Of a stretch of 5,210 bases of DNA, positions 1 to 5,206 are shown one piece after another (position 1 is the first letter of the stretch; every line of letters starts with the position of its first letter). The stretch covers positions 1 through 5,210 of the forward strand of contig JAKEHA010000129.1 in the NCBI GenBank assembly GCA_022615275.1, read 5' to 3'. The notes below the pieces were generated by a model. That model was not told the origin of the DNA. It searched no databases and saw only the letters and a program-made list of their open reading frames with translations. This DNA is from Candidatus Latescibacterota bacterium (GTDB lineage Bacteria > Krumholzibacteriota > Krumholzibacteriia > WVZY01 > JAKEHA01). The position numbers were made by a program, and so were the translations under genes.

Positions 1-258
1 GACGCCGACGCCATCTCGACGCCGCTCCGGGCGCGCGCGCCGCGCGCGGGCGATCGCATGCGCCCCTTCGGCCTGGCCGGACACAAGAAGCTTTCCGACC
101 TCTTCGTCGATCGGAAGATCCCGCGTCGACGCCGCGAGCGTGCGATCGTCGTCGAGGGCGAGACGATCCATTGGGTCCCCGGCCTGGCGACCAGCGAGGA
201 AGGCCGCGTCGGACCGACCACCGCGCGGGTCGTACGATTGAAAGCGACCCCGAGGTGA
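1..258 (+). CDS. tilS: tRNA(Ile)-lysidine synthase, C-terminal part (5' end outside window)
   Basis: The reading frame is open from the first base and ends at TGA 256-258, giving 85 residues of a truncated gene. TilS uses ATP and lysine to convert C34 of tRNA-Ile(CAU) to lysidine in the cytoplasm, so that the tRNA reads AUA as Ile. What is visible is the family's C-terminal tRNA-binding domain: GDRMRPFGL (fragment residues 17-25), then GHKKLSDLFVDRKIPRRRR (27-45), then an IHWVPG block near 57-62 and a short basic end. The catalytic PP-loop lies upstream of the window and cannot be checked. An Arg/Ala-rich stretch (about residues 10-16), encoded by a run of alternating GC, precedes the domain. 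The stop overlaps the hpt start, and hpt and ftsH follow, an order common in bacteria, which supports the call. The identification rests on the C-terminal domain only. Confidence 0.88.
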   Translation, partial: DADAISTPLRARAPRAGDRMRPFGLAGHKKLSDLFVDRKIPRRRRERAIVVEGETIHWVPGLATSEEGRVGPTTARVVRLKATPR

Positions 259-809
259 GCCGGAACCACCCCGACCACCGGTCGCCCGGCCAGATCCTCG
301 TCACCGCGGCCGAGATCGACGATATCGTGGCCCGTTTGGGCCGGGAGATTTCGGTCGATTATGCCGACCGCCACCCCATTCTCATCAGCCTCCTCAAGGG
401 CGGGGTGGTCTTTTTGGCCGACCTCATTCGGCACCTGACGATTCCCCATCACATCGAATTCATGCGGGTATCTTCTTATGAATCGACCCGGTCGAAGGGG
501 GCGGTTCGGATCATTTCGGACCTCGATACCTCCATCGACGGCCGCGATATCCTCTTGGTCGAGGACGTGATAGACACTGGCATGACCCTGGCTTATATTG
601 TGGACATGTTGAGGTTACGGAATCCCGGCAGCCTCGAAGTGTGCGCCCTCTTGCGCAAGCGCGTCACCCCTCGCCGGGCCGGAATCCCCATTCGATACCT
701 CGGCCATGAGATCCCGGATACGTTCGTGGTAGGATACGGACTGGACCACGACGAAAATTATCGTAACTTACCATTCATAGCGGCGCTCGACCCCGGCTTG
801 GGTCGATAG
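255..809 (+). CDS. hpt: hypoxanthine (guanine) phosphoribosyltransferase
   Basis: A 184-residue cytoplasmic purine-salvage enzyme that joins hypoxanthine or guanine to PRPP, giving IMP or GMP; the length is normal for the family. Visible motifs are the pyrophosphate loop LLKGG (46-50), the SSYES segment (73-77) at the flexible loop, the PRPP-binding motif VEDVIDTGMT (102-111) with the acidic pair E103/D104, purine-contacting K135 in LLRK, and the C-terminal FVVGYGLDHDENYRNLP (157-173) with D164 and R170. I chose GTG 255 because it overlaps the tilS stop as GTGA and sits just before the first conserved block (ILVTAAEID). The frame stays open upstream to ATG 171, but that would bury 28 codons in tilS. 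No clear Shine-Dalgarno is seen, so translational coupling to tilS is likely. ftsH follows after 13 bases. Codon use is less GC-biased than in ftsH or folP. Whether hypoxanthine or guanine is preferred cannot be read from sequence. Confidence 0.93.
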   Translation: MSRNHPDHRSPGQILVTAAEIDDIVARLGREISVDYADRHPILISLLKGGVVFLADLIRHLTIPHHIEFMRVSSYESTRSKGAVRIISDLDTSIDGRDILLVEDVIDTGMTLAYIVDMLRLRNPGSLEVCALLRKRVTPRRAGIPIRYLGHEIPDTFVVGYGLDHDENYRNLPFIAALDPGLGR

Positions 810-822
810 CGCGCGACACGCC

Positions 823-2877
823 ATGCCTGATTACCGAGATCCCGACAAGCGACCCTCGGGTCGCCCCACACTTCCGACGCGGCCTCCGCTGGGCCGGCCC
901 ACGCGCCCGCTGCGCGCGATGGTGTTCTGGATCGTCCTCGTGCTCGTCCTCTTGGTGGCGTTCCAGATGTTCGAGATGGGCAAGGAGCCGCAGTACCGCA
1001 TCTCGTACTCGGAGTTCCTGGCCCAAGTCGACAGAGGCAACGTCAAAAAGATCACGTTCAAGGGACTCGAGGTGCGCGGCCAGCTCGCGACACCGACCGT
1101 GGTCTCCGTGCCCGCCACCACCGAGCGCGGCCGCACCCGCGAAGTGAAAGTCGAGCAGTTCGTGCTCGTGCTCCCCGCGGAGGACAAGGACCTCCCGCAA
1201 AGAATCTTGGAGAAGAATCCCTCCACCATCGTCGAGGGGCAGATTCCCGGCGGCAGCACGTGGGTCAAAGTCCTCGGCTCCGCGATTCCGCTCCTGTTGA
1301 TCTTCGGCATTTGGTTGCTGTTCATGCGGCAAATGCAAGTGGGCGGCAACCGCGCGTTCAGCTTCGGCAAGTCGCGCGCGCGCATGTTCGGCGGCGACCG
1401 CCCGCGCGTCACCTTCAACGACGTGGCCGGCTGCGACGAAGCCAAGGAAGAGCTGCAAGAGATCATCGAGTTCTTGAAGGAGCCCAAGAAGTTCCAGAAG
1501 CTCGGGGGCCGCATTCCCAAGGGCGCCCTCCTGCTCGGGCCTCCGGGCACCGGCAAGACGCTCTTGGCGCGCGCGGTCGCGGGCGAAGCCAATGTGCCCT
1601 TCTTTTCGATGAGCGGCTCCGACTTCGTGGAGATGTTCGTGGGTGTGGGTGCCTCGCGCGTGCGCGACCTGTTCGAGACCGGTAAGAAGCACGCGCCCTG
1701 CATTCTCTTCATCGACGAGATCGACGCGGTCGGGCGTCACCGCGGCGCGGGCCTGGGCGGCGGTCACGACGAGCGCGAGCAGACGCTCAATCAGTTGTTG
1801 GTCGAGATGGACGGTTTCGAATCGAACGAAGGCGTGATTCTGGTGGCCGCGACCAACCGCCCCGACGTTCTGGACCCCGCGCTCATGCGCCCGGGCCGCT
1901 TCGACCGTCGCATCGTGGTCGACCTGCCCGACGTGCGCGGCCGCGAAGGCGTGCTCAAGGTTCACTCGCGCAAGACCCCGCTGGCCGAAGACGTCGATCT
2001 GGGAGTGCTCGCGCGCGCAACTCCCGGCATGAGCGGCGCCGACCTCGCCAATTTGGTCAACGAGGCGGCGCTCCTCGCGGCACGGCGCAATTCTAACAAA
2101 GTCATGATGGACGACCTCGAGGAGGCCAAGGACAAGATCTACCTGGGCCCCGAGCGCAAGAGCCGCGTCGTCAAGGAAGAGACCAAGCGCCTGACCGCGT
2201 ACCACGAAGCGGGACACGCCGTGGTGGGTTCGGCGCTCGAGTACTCGGACCCGGTGCACAAGGTGACGATCATCCCGCGCGGCAACGCGGGCGGGCTGAC
2301 CTTCTTTCTCCCCGAAGACGATCGCTCCGAATACTCGAAGGCGTGGTGCTTGGACACCATCACACAGGCGCTCGGCGGCCGCGTGGCCGAAGAGATGGTG
2401 CTGAACCGCATGGGCAGCGGCGCGCAGTCGGACATCCAGATGGTGTCGAAGCTGGTGCGCAAGATGGTCATGCAGTGGGGCATGAGTCCGAAGATCGGGC
2501 CCATCGCCTTCGGCGAGCGCGACGAGCAGGTGTTCCTCGGCCGCGACATCACGCAAACACCCGAGTACAGCGAAAAGACCGCGCAGGAGATCGACGACGA
2601 GATCAAGCGCATCATCGACGAGTCGTACGACCGCGCGAAGAAGATTCTCGAAGACCGCATCGACATCCTGCACCGCATGGCGAACGCATTGCTCGAGCGC
2701 GAGACGCTCGACGCCGCCGAGATCAAGGTGATCCTGGAAGGCGGTACGCTCGAGCCTTTGCCGCCGCGTCTCGCCGTGAAGCCGGCCGAGGAAGCGGCCA
2801 CCGAGCGCGCGGTCGAGCCCGAGCGCAAGAAGATCCCCGGGATTCCGCCCATCGCGGAGCCCGGGCCGACCTCGTAA
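823..2877 (+). CDS. ftsH: ATP-dependent zinc metalloprotease FtsH
   Basis: A 684-residue membrane-anchored AAA+ protease that unfolds and degrades membrane and short-lived cytoplasmic proteins as a hexamer. Order of parts: a Pro/Arg-rich cytoplasmic N-terminus (1-31), a membrane segment (about 32-50), a periplasmic domain (about 51-149), a second membrane segment (about 150-168), the AAA module, the M41 peptidase, and a Pro/Glu-rich tail (about 640-684). Key residues seen: Walker A GPPGTGKT (239-246), pore loop FVG (272-274), Walker B ILFIDEID (294-301, D298/E299), arginine fingers R356 and R359 in LMRPGRFDR, zinc site HEAGH (461-465) and third ligand D537 in GAQSDI. No catalytic residue is missing. 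It is some 40 residues longer than the E. coli enzyme, mostly at the two disordered ends. ATG 823 is kept because a start at M33 (nt 919) would cut into the first membrane segment, though no clear ribosome site precedes it. Probably co-transcribed with tilS-hpt; it ends in an intrinsic terminator. Confidence 0.98.
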   Translation: MPDYRDPDKRPSGRPTLPTRPPLGRPTRPLRAMVFWIVLVLVLLVAFQMFEMGKEPQYRISYSEFLAQVDRGNVKKITFKGLEVRGQLATPTVVSVPATTERGRTREVKVEQFVLVLPAEDKDLPQRILEKNPSTIVEGQIPGGSTWVKVLGSAIPLLLIFGIWLLFMRQMQVGGNRAFSFGKSRARMFGGDRPRVTFNDVAGCDEAKEELQEIIEFLKEPKKFQKLGGRIPKGALLLGPPGTGKTLLARAVAGEANVPFFSMSGSDFVEMFVGVGASRVRDLFETGKKHAPCILFIDEIDAVGRHRGAGLGGGHDEREQTLNQLLVEMDGFESNEGVILVAATNRPDVLDPALMRPGRFDRRIVVDLPDVRGREGVLKVHSRKTPLAEDVDLGVLARATPGMSGADLANLVNEAALLAARRNSNKVMMDDLEEAKDKIYLGPERKSRVVKEETKRLTAYHEAGHAVVGSALEYSDPVHKVTIIPRGNAGGLTFFLPEDDRSEYSKAWCLDTITQALGGRVAEEMVLNRMGSGAQSDIQMVSKLVRKMVMQWGMSPKIGPIAFGERDEQVFLGRDITQTPEYSEKTAQEIDDEIKRIIDESYDRAKKILEDRIDILHRMANALLERETLDAAEIKVILEGGTLEPLPPRLAVKPAEEAATERAVEPERKKIPGIPPIAEPGPTS

Positions 2878-2908
2878 ACAGCGCCGCTTTGCGGCGCTGT
2901 TCTTTTTT
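2877..2908 (+). terminator. intrinsic (Rho-independent) terminator after ftsH
   Basis: A perfect 11-base stem pairs 2877-2887 (AACAGCGCCGC) with 2891-2901 (GCGGCGCTGTT) around a TTT loop, followed after one C by six Ts (2903-2908). The stem starts on the last base of the ftsH stop codon (TAA 2875-2877), and the T run ends two bases before the folP ATG at 2911. It should end the tilS-hpt-ftsH transcript. A ribosome terminating on the ftsH stop would cover the left arm, so efficiency may depend on translation of ftsH (inference). The opposite strand has no comparable U tract, so it looks one-directional. Confidence 0.93.
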
Positions 2909-2910
2909 AA

Positions 2911-3816
2911 ATGCGCACATCCCACTCCCCCAGCGGATCCTTGCGGTTCAATGACCGTAAGATCGCTTTTACACGCGCACCCCTCGTCATGGGCATCCTC
3001 AACGTGACCCCCGATTCCTTCTCAGACGGCGGGCGCTTCGCCGACGTGCGCACCGCGGTGGCACACGCGCACACCATGGTCGAAGACGGTGCCGCCATCG
3101 TCGACGTGGGCGGCGAATCGACCCGGCCCGGCTCCGAGCCCGTGCCCGCCTCGCTCGAGATCGACCGCGTGGTACCGGTGATCGAAGCGCTCGTGCGCGG
3201 GGGCCTCGACCACGGCCCGCTCGCCGCACCCATCTCCATCGACACGCGCAAGCCCAAGGTGGCCGACGCCGCGCTGCGCGCCGGCGCCACCATGGTCAAC
3301 GACGTCACCGCGGGCCGCGACCCCGCGATGATCGACGTGCTGCGCTGGCGCGAGGATGTCCCCGTCGTGCTGATGCACATGCTGGGCGAGCCCAAGACGA
3401 TGCAAGTCGAACCGAAGTACGAAGACGTGCTGCGCGACGTCGGCCGCTATCTCGACGAACGCGCGCGCGCCTTGATCGAAGGCGGTATCGCGCGCGACCG
3501 CATCGTCATCGATCCCGGGATCGGCTTCGGCAAGCGCTTCGAGGACAACATCGCGCTGCTCAAGAACGTCGAGACCCTGCGCAAATTGGGCTATCCGGTG
3601 ATGGTGGGCGCGTCGCGCAAGGCCTTCATCGGAACCATCCTGGACGACGCGCCCGCAGGCGAGCGCGTCGTGGGCAGCCTGGCCGTGGCCGCGCGCTGCC
3701 ACCAGGCCGGCGTGGAGATGGTACGCGTGCACGACGTGCGCGAGACGGTGCAGCTGCTGCGCGTCCTCGACGCGATTTCCTCCGACGGACCCGGCAACCG
3801 CATGCTGCGGAGTTGA
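2911..3816 (+). CDS. folP: dihydropteroate synthase
   Basis: From ATG 2911 the product has 301 residues. It condenses p-aminobenzoate with 6-hydroxymethyl-7,8-dihydropterin pyrophosphate to give dihydropteroate in folate synthesis, and is the sulfonamide target. The TIM-barrel landmarks are all present: MGILNVTPDSFSDGG (27-41), VDVGGESTRPG (64-74), SIDTRK (109-114), VNDVTAG (129-135), LMHMLGEPKTMQ (154-165), DPGIGFGK (201-208), SRKAFIG (235-241) and RVHD (272-275). N31, R72, D111, N130, D201, K237, R272 and H274 match the ligand-binding set known in E. coli DHPS. The start is uncertain: ATG 2911 abuts the T run of the ftsH terminator and has no ribosome site. TTG 2941, 10 codons later and preceded by a weak GGA, would leave 16 residues before MGILN, closer to the usual N-terminus. 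The stop TGA 3814-3816 lies inside the next promoter's -35 box. Confidence 0.96.
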   Translation: MRTSHSPSGSLRFNDRKIAFTRAPLVMGILNVTPDSFSDGGRFADVRTAVAHAHTMVEDGAAIVDVGGESTRPGSEPVPASLEIDRVVPVIEALVRGGLDHGPLAAPISIDTRKPKVADAALRAGATMVNDVTAGRDPAMIDVLRWREDVPVVLMHMLGEPKTMQVEPKYEDVLRDVGRYLDERARALIEGGIARDRIVIDPGIGFGKRFEDNIALLKNVETLRKLGYPVMVGASRKAFIGTILDDAPAGERVVGSLAVAARCHQAGVEMVRVHDVRETVQLLRVLDAISSDGPGNRMLRS

Positions 3817-3841
3817 CAATCGGTGGCAGCGTGTCTACACT
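3813..3841 (+). promoter_or_regulatory. sigma70-type promoter for the dockerin-like gene
   Basis: TTGACA (3813-3818) matches the -35 consensus exactly. After a 17-base spacer comes TACACT (3836-3841), which keeps the most conserved T, A and T of the -10 box (4 of 6 matches). The start of transcription would fall near 3848, leaving a leader of about 140 bases. The -35 box contains the folP stop codon. Optimal spacing and position between two genes make this the best promoter in the window, but there is no experimental support. Confidence 0.72.
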
Positions 3842-3853
3842 ACCTACGCGACC

Positions 3854-3911
3854 ACAACCGCTCGACGGGCCAGCCGTCGCCGCGTCTCCGACAACCGTAA
3901 GCCAGCCACGG
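3854..3911 (+). repeat. two-copy short repeat with hairpins in the leader of the dockerin-like gene
   Basis: ACAACCG occurs at 3854-3860 and 3891-3897, and GCCAGCC at 3869-3875 and 3901-3907, in the same order with 8 and 3 bases between them. In copy 1, CGACGG (3863-3868) pairs with CCGTCG (3874-3879), leaving GCCAG as the loop. In copy 2, CCGT (3895-3898) pairs with ACGG (3908-3911), again putting GCCAG in the loop. The second stem is only four bases, so its folding is doubtful. Function unknown: a structured leader, a protein site or remains of a duplication are all possible. Confidence 0.45.
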
Positions 3912-3926
3912 CGTATCAATTCGCAT

Positions 3927-3945
3927 CCGGCGCTTTGAGCGTCGG
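3927..3945 (+). other. hairpin upstream of the dockerin-like gene
   Basis: CCGGCGC (3927-3933) pairs with GCGTCGG (3939-3945), with one G-U pair, around the loop TTTGA. The sequence after it is AT-rich but has no T run, so it is not a convincing intrinsic terminator for folP. It sits about 30 bases before the ribosome-binding site and could shape the leader RNA. Confidence 0.4.
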
Positions 3946-3976
3946 CTAATATTCGTTCGTCATTGCATAGGTACGC

Positions 3977-3982
3977 GGGAGG
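3977..3982 (+). promoter_or_regulatory. strong Shine-Dalgarno site for the dockerin-like gene
   Basis: GGGAGG lies six bases before ATG 3989, ideal spacing. It is the only strong ribosome-binding site in the window; hpt, ftsH, folP and cdaA all lack one. This fixes the start of the small gene and suggests that it is translated independently and well. Confidence 0.8.
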
Positions 3983-3988
3983 CTCGTC

Positions 3989-4324
3989 ATGAACAAGTGC
4001 TTGGCTTTCGGAACGCTGTTACTCGTCGTCGCCCTGGCCGTCACGGGTGCGTGGAGTCCCGCCGGCGGGGTGTGCTACCTGATGTGCCCGCTAGGGGACA
4101 ACGCGGTCACCGATCCGGACCTAGTCGGTACACGAACCGTCGATTTCAACCTGAGTGGCGTCGTGGACGTCGCCGATTTCGCGCTTTTCGGGGCGGCATT
4201 CGGCGACGCCGGCGTCAACTGCGTCGATCTCGACTGCGACGAGTTGGTGGACCTTGCGGACTTTGCGCGCTTCGGCGCCCACTTCGGGCACGCCGGAGGC
4301 GGGTTCACCACCTGCGTCCTCTAG
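3989..4324 (+). CDS. small secreted dockerin-like protein (two calcium-loop repeats, no other domain)
   Basis: A 111-residue protein of unknown function. A signal peptide is clear: MNK, then a hydrophobic core (about 5-21), with likely cleavage after A21 or A25. The mature part of about 86-90 residues is essentially a type I dockerin-like pair of repeats. Loop 1 is D52-x-N54-x-S56-G-x-x-D60-x-x-D63. Loop 2 is D80-x-D82-x-D84-x-x-x-D88-x-x-D91, 28 residues later. Each is followed by a near-identical helix (DFALFGAAFG, DFARFGAHFG). Five cysteines (29, 33, 78, 83, 109) lie after the signal and could form disulfides. In known systems dockerins bind cohesins with calcium and are usually the tail of an enzyme; here no enzyme or cohesin is visible. 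It has its own promoter and ribosome site and lies between folP and cdaA. Alternatives are a generic EF-hand-like calcium-binding secreted protein or a relic of a larger protein. The repeat call is sure; the role is not known. Confidence 0.85.
   Translation: MNKCLAFGTLLLVVALAVTGAWSPAGGVCYLMCPLGDNAVTDPDLVGTRTVDFNLSGVVDVADFALFGAAFGDAGVNCVDLDCDELVDLADFARFGAHFGHAGGGFTTCVL
4163..4297 (+). repeat. internal protein repeat of the dockerin-like gene (84-base period)
   Basis: Codons 59-75 (4163-4213) and 87-103 (4247-4297) encode 17-residue segments that agree at 13 positions. Of those 13, seven use different synonymous codons. This suggests an old duplication in which the protein sequence has been kept while the DNA drifted. 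Confidence 0.85.
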
Positions 4325-4328
4325 ATAG

Positions 4329-4369
4329 AAGCTGCTCCAGCGGGGGCTTGACGCGCCCCGCAAGCTGCT
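4329..4369 (+). repeat. GC hairpin flanked by an 8-base direct repeat, between the dockerin-like gene and cdaA
   Basis: GCGGGG (4340-4345) pairs with CCCCGC (4356-4361) around a 10-base loop. AAGCTGCT flanks it at 4329-4336 and 4362-4369. It begins five bases after the stop codon of the dockerin-like gene. No T run follows, so as a terminator it would be weak or factor-dependent. It may instead be an RNA-end stabilising stem, and the direct repeat may be the mark of a past insertion (inference). Confidence 0.45.
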
Positions 4370-4376
4370 GTATCCG
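4348..4376 (+). promoter_or_regulatory. possible weak promoter for cdaA
   Basis: TTGACG (4348-4353) is one base from the -35 consensus. At the optimal 17-base spacing comes TATCCG (4371-4376), which shares only TAT with the -10 consensus. Transcription would begin near 4383, giving a leader of about 50 bases to ATG 4433. It overlaps the GC hairpin, so a promoter and a folding element compete for the same bases. Tentative. Confidence 0.35.
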
Positions 4377-4432
4377 TGCTTCGGGGGGCGAATTGCGCCA
4401 GTCCCACTGGACGCCGTCGCCCCCGGCCTCAC

Positions 4433-5206
4433 ATGCCGCACGTTCCCATGGAAGTCATCGTCGACGTGATCGACATCGCGATCGTGTCGTTTCTCCTGTA
4501 TCACCTCTTTGCTCTGATGCGCGGCACGCGCGCCGTGCACATGTTCTTCGGCTTGATCGTCCTGTTTCTCCTGTCGGTGATCGCGCAGTGGATGAACCTG
4601 ATCGCGGTCAACTGGCTCATCTCGAGCCTGCGCACGGCGTGGGTGATCGCGTTCGTGATCATCTTTCAGCCCGAGCTGCGTCGCGCTCTCTCGATGCTGG
4701 GACAGAATCGATTGCTCTCGCGCTTCGTCACCATGCGCCAGAGCCGCGTAATTCCCGAAGTGGTGAAAGCCGTCCAGGAAATGTCGGAGAAGAAGACGGG
4801 CGCGTTGATCGTGATGGAGAAGGACATGGGTTTGAAAAACTACGTCGAGACCGGGACACCGATCGACGCGCGCGTGTCGGCCGAGCTGATCGAGAGCATC
4901 TTCACGCGCCCGAGCCCCTTGCACGACGGCGCCATCGTGATCCAGAACGACCGCGTGGTGGCCGCCGGGTGCACGCTTCCGCTCTCGCAGGACCAGCGGG
5001 CCGCGCAATCGATGGGCATGCGGCACCGCGCGGCGCTGGGGCTGGCCGAGGAGACCGACGCGCTCGTGATCGTCGTATCCGAAGAGTCGGGCTCGATCGC
5101 GTACGCCGAAGACGGCAAGCTTTATCGAAAGATCGACCTGGCCATGCTCAAGAACGAGCTGTTCCGGAGCTTCGGGGTGGTGGGGGACGAGCGGGGGCCG
5201 GGGTAG
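4433..5206 (+). CDS. cdaA: membrane diadenylate cyclase (c-di-AMP synthase, CdaA/DacA type)
   Basis: A 257-residue membrane enzyme that makes cyclic di-AMP from two ATP, a messenger controlling potassium, osmolyte and cell-wall balance. Three membrane segments (about 8-29, 34-51 and 57-78) are followed by FQPELRR (78-84) and the DAC domain (about 100-250). Both catalytic motifs are present: DGA (165-167) in SPLHDGAIVI and RHR (197-199) in GMRHRAALGL. LPLS (182-185) and DALVIVVSEESG (209-220) are also typical. Length and layout match CdaA rather than DisA or CdaS. The frame is open upstream to GTG 4376, but that codon overlaps the candidate -10 box and would add a Pro/Arg-rich stretch. ATG 4433 is chosen; ATG 4448 is possible, and neither has a ribosome site. 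Partners ybbR (cdaR) and glmM often follow this gene, but the window ends four bases after the stop. Confidence 0.95.
   Translation: MPHVPMEVIVDVIDIAIVSFLLYHLFALMRGTRAVHMFFGLIVLFLLSVIAQWMNLIAVNWLISSLRTAWVIAFVIIFQPELRRALSMLGQNRLLSRFVTMRQSRVIPEVVKAVQEMSEKKTGALIVMEKDMGLKNYVETGTPIDARVSAELIESIFTRPSPLHDGAIVIQNDRVVAAGCTLPLSQDQRAAQSMGMRHRAALGLAEETDALVIVVSEESGSIAYAEDGKLYRKIDLAMLKNELFRSFGVVGDERGPG
5174..5203 (+). other. G-quadruplex-type G-run array at the end of cdaA
   Basis: Four runs of at least four Gs occur on the coding strand (5174-5177, 5182-5186, 5193-5197, 5200-5203), with loops of 4, 6 and 2 bases, ending directly before the cdaA stop. This satisfies the usual G-quadruplex pattern. The last run can also pair with CCCC 5207-5210 across the stop codon. 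Whether it folds in cells is unknown. Confidence 0.55.

Noticed and set aside
28..50. Alternating GC run as a possible Z-DNA or repeat element
   Set aside because: It is in frame within tilS, encodes an Arg/Ala-rich linker, and such runs are expected by codon bias at this GC content.
171..254. Longer hpt starting at ATG 171
   Set aside because: It would overlap tilS by 88 bases and add residues with no counterpart in the family; the GTGA overlap start at 255 fits better.
775..2925. A 716-codon open frame on the - strand, longer than ftsH itself
   Set aside because: It lies antisense to ftsH, whose motifs are complete. The translation is rich in His, Arg, Ala and Leu with no recognisable domain, which is typical of the antisense frame of a GC-rich gene.
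2343..2954. A 203-codon + strand open frame spanning the ftsH end, the terminator and the folP start
   Set aside because: It is out of frame with both genes, Arg/Ala/His-rich, and crosses a strong terminator; no ribosome site or domain.
3022..3819. A 265-codon open frame on the - strand opposite folP
   Set aside because: Same cause: antisense shadow of a high-GC gene with a biased, domain-free translation.
3927..3960. Intrinsic terminator for folP
   Set aside because: The hairpin is followed by mixed AT-rich sequence without a T run, and it lies downstream of the promoter for the next gene, so it would end that transcript too.
4064..4075. Lipoprotein signal ending at Cys29 of the dockerin-like protein
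   Set aside because: The residues before the cysteine (AGGV) do not form a lipobox and the cysteine is some eight residues past the hydrophobic core; ordinary signal peptidase cleavage is more likely.
4376..4432. cdaA starting at GTG 4376
   Set aside because: The codon begins on the last base of the candidate -10 box and the added 19 residues are not CdaA-like. The membrane segments start only after ATG 4433.
4325..4432. c-di-AMP riboswitch (ydaO type) upstream of cdaA
   Set aside because: The gap of 108 bases is too short for the usual element and I see none of its conserved sequence; only the hairpin and repeat reported above.
4121..5026. A 301-codon open frame on the - strand across the dockerin-like gene and cdaA
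   Set aside because: It runs through two convincing genes on the other strand and through the intergenic hairpin, has His/Asp/Arg-rich composition, and has no family features.
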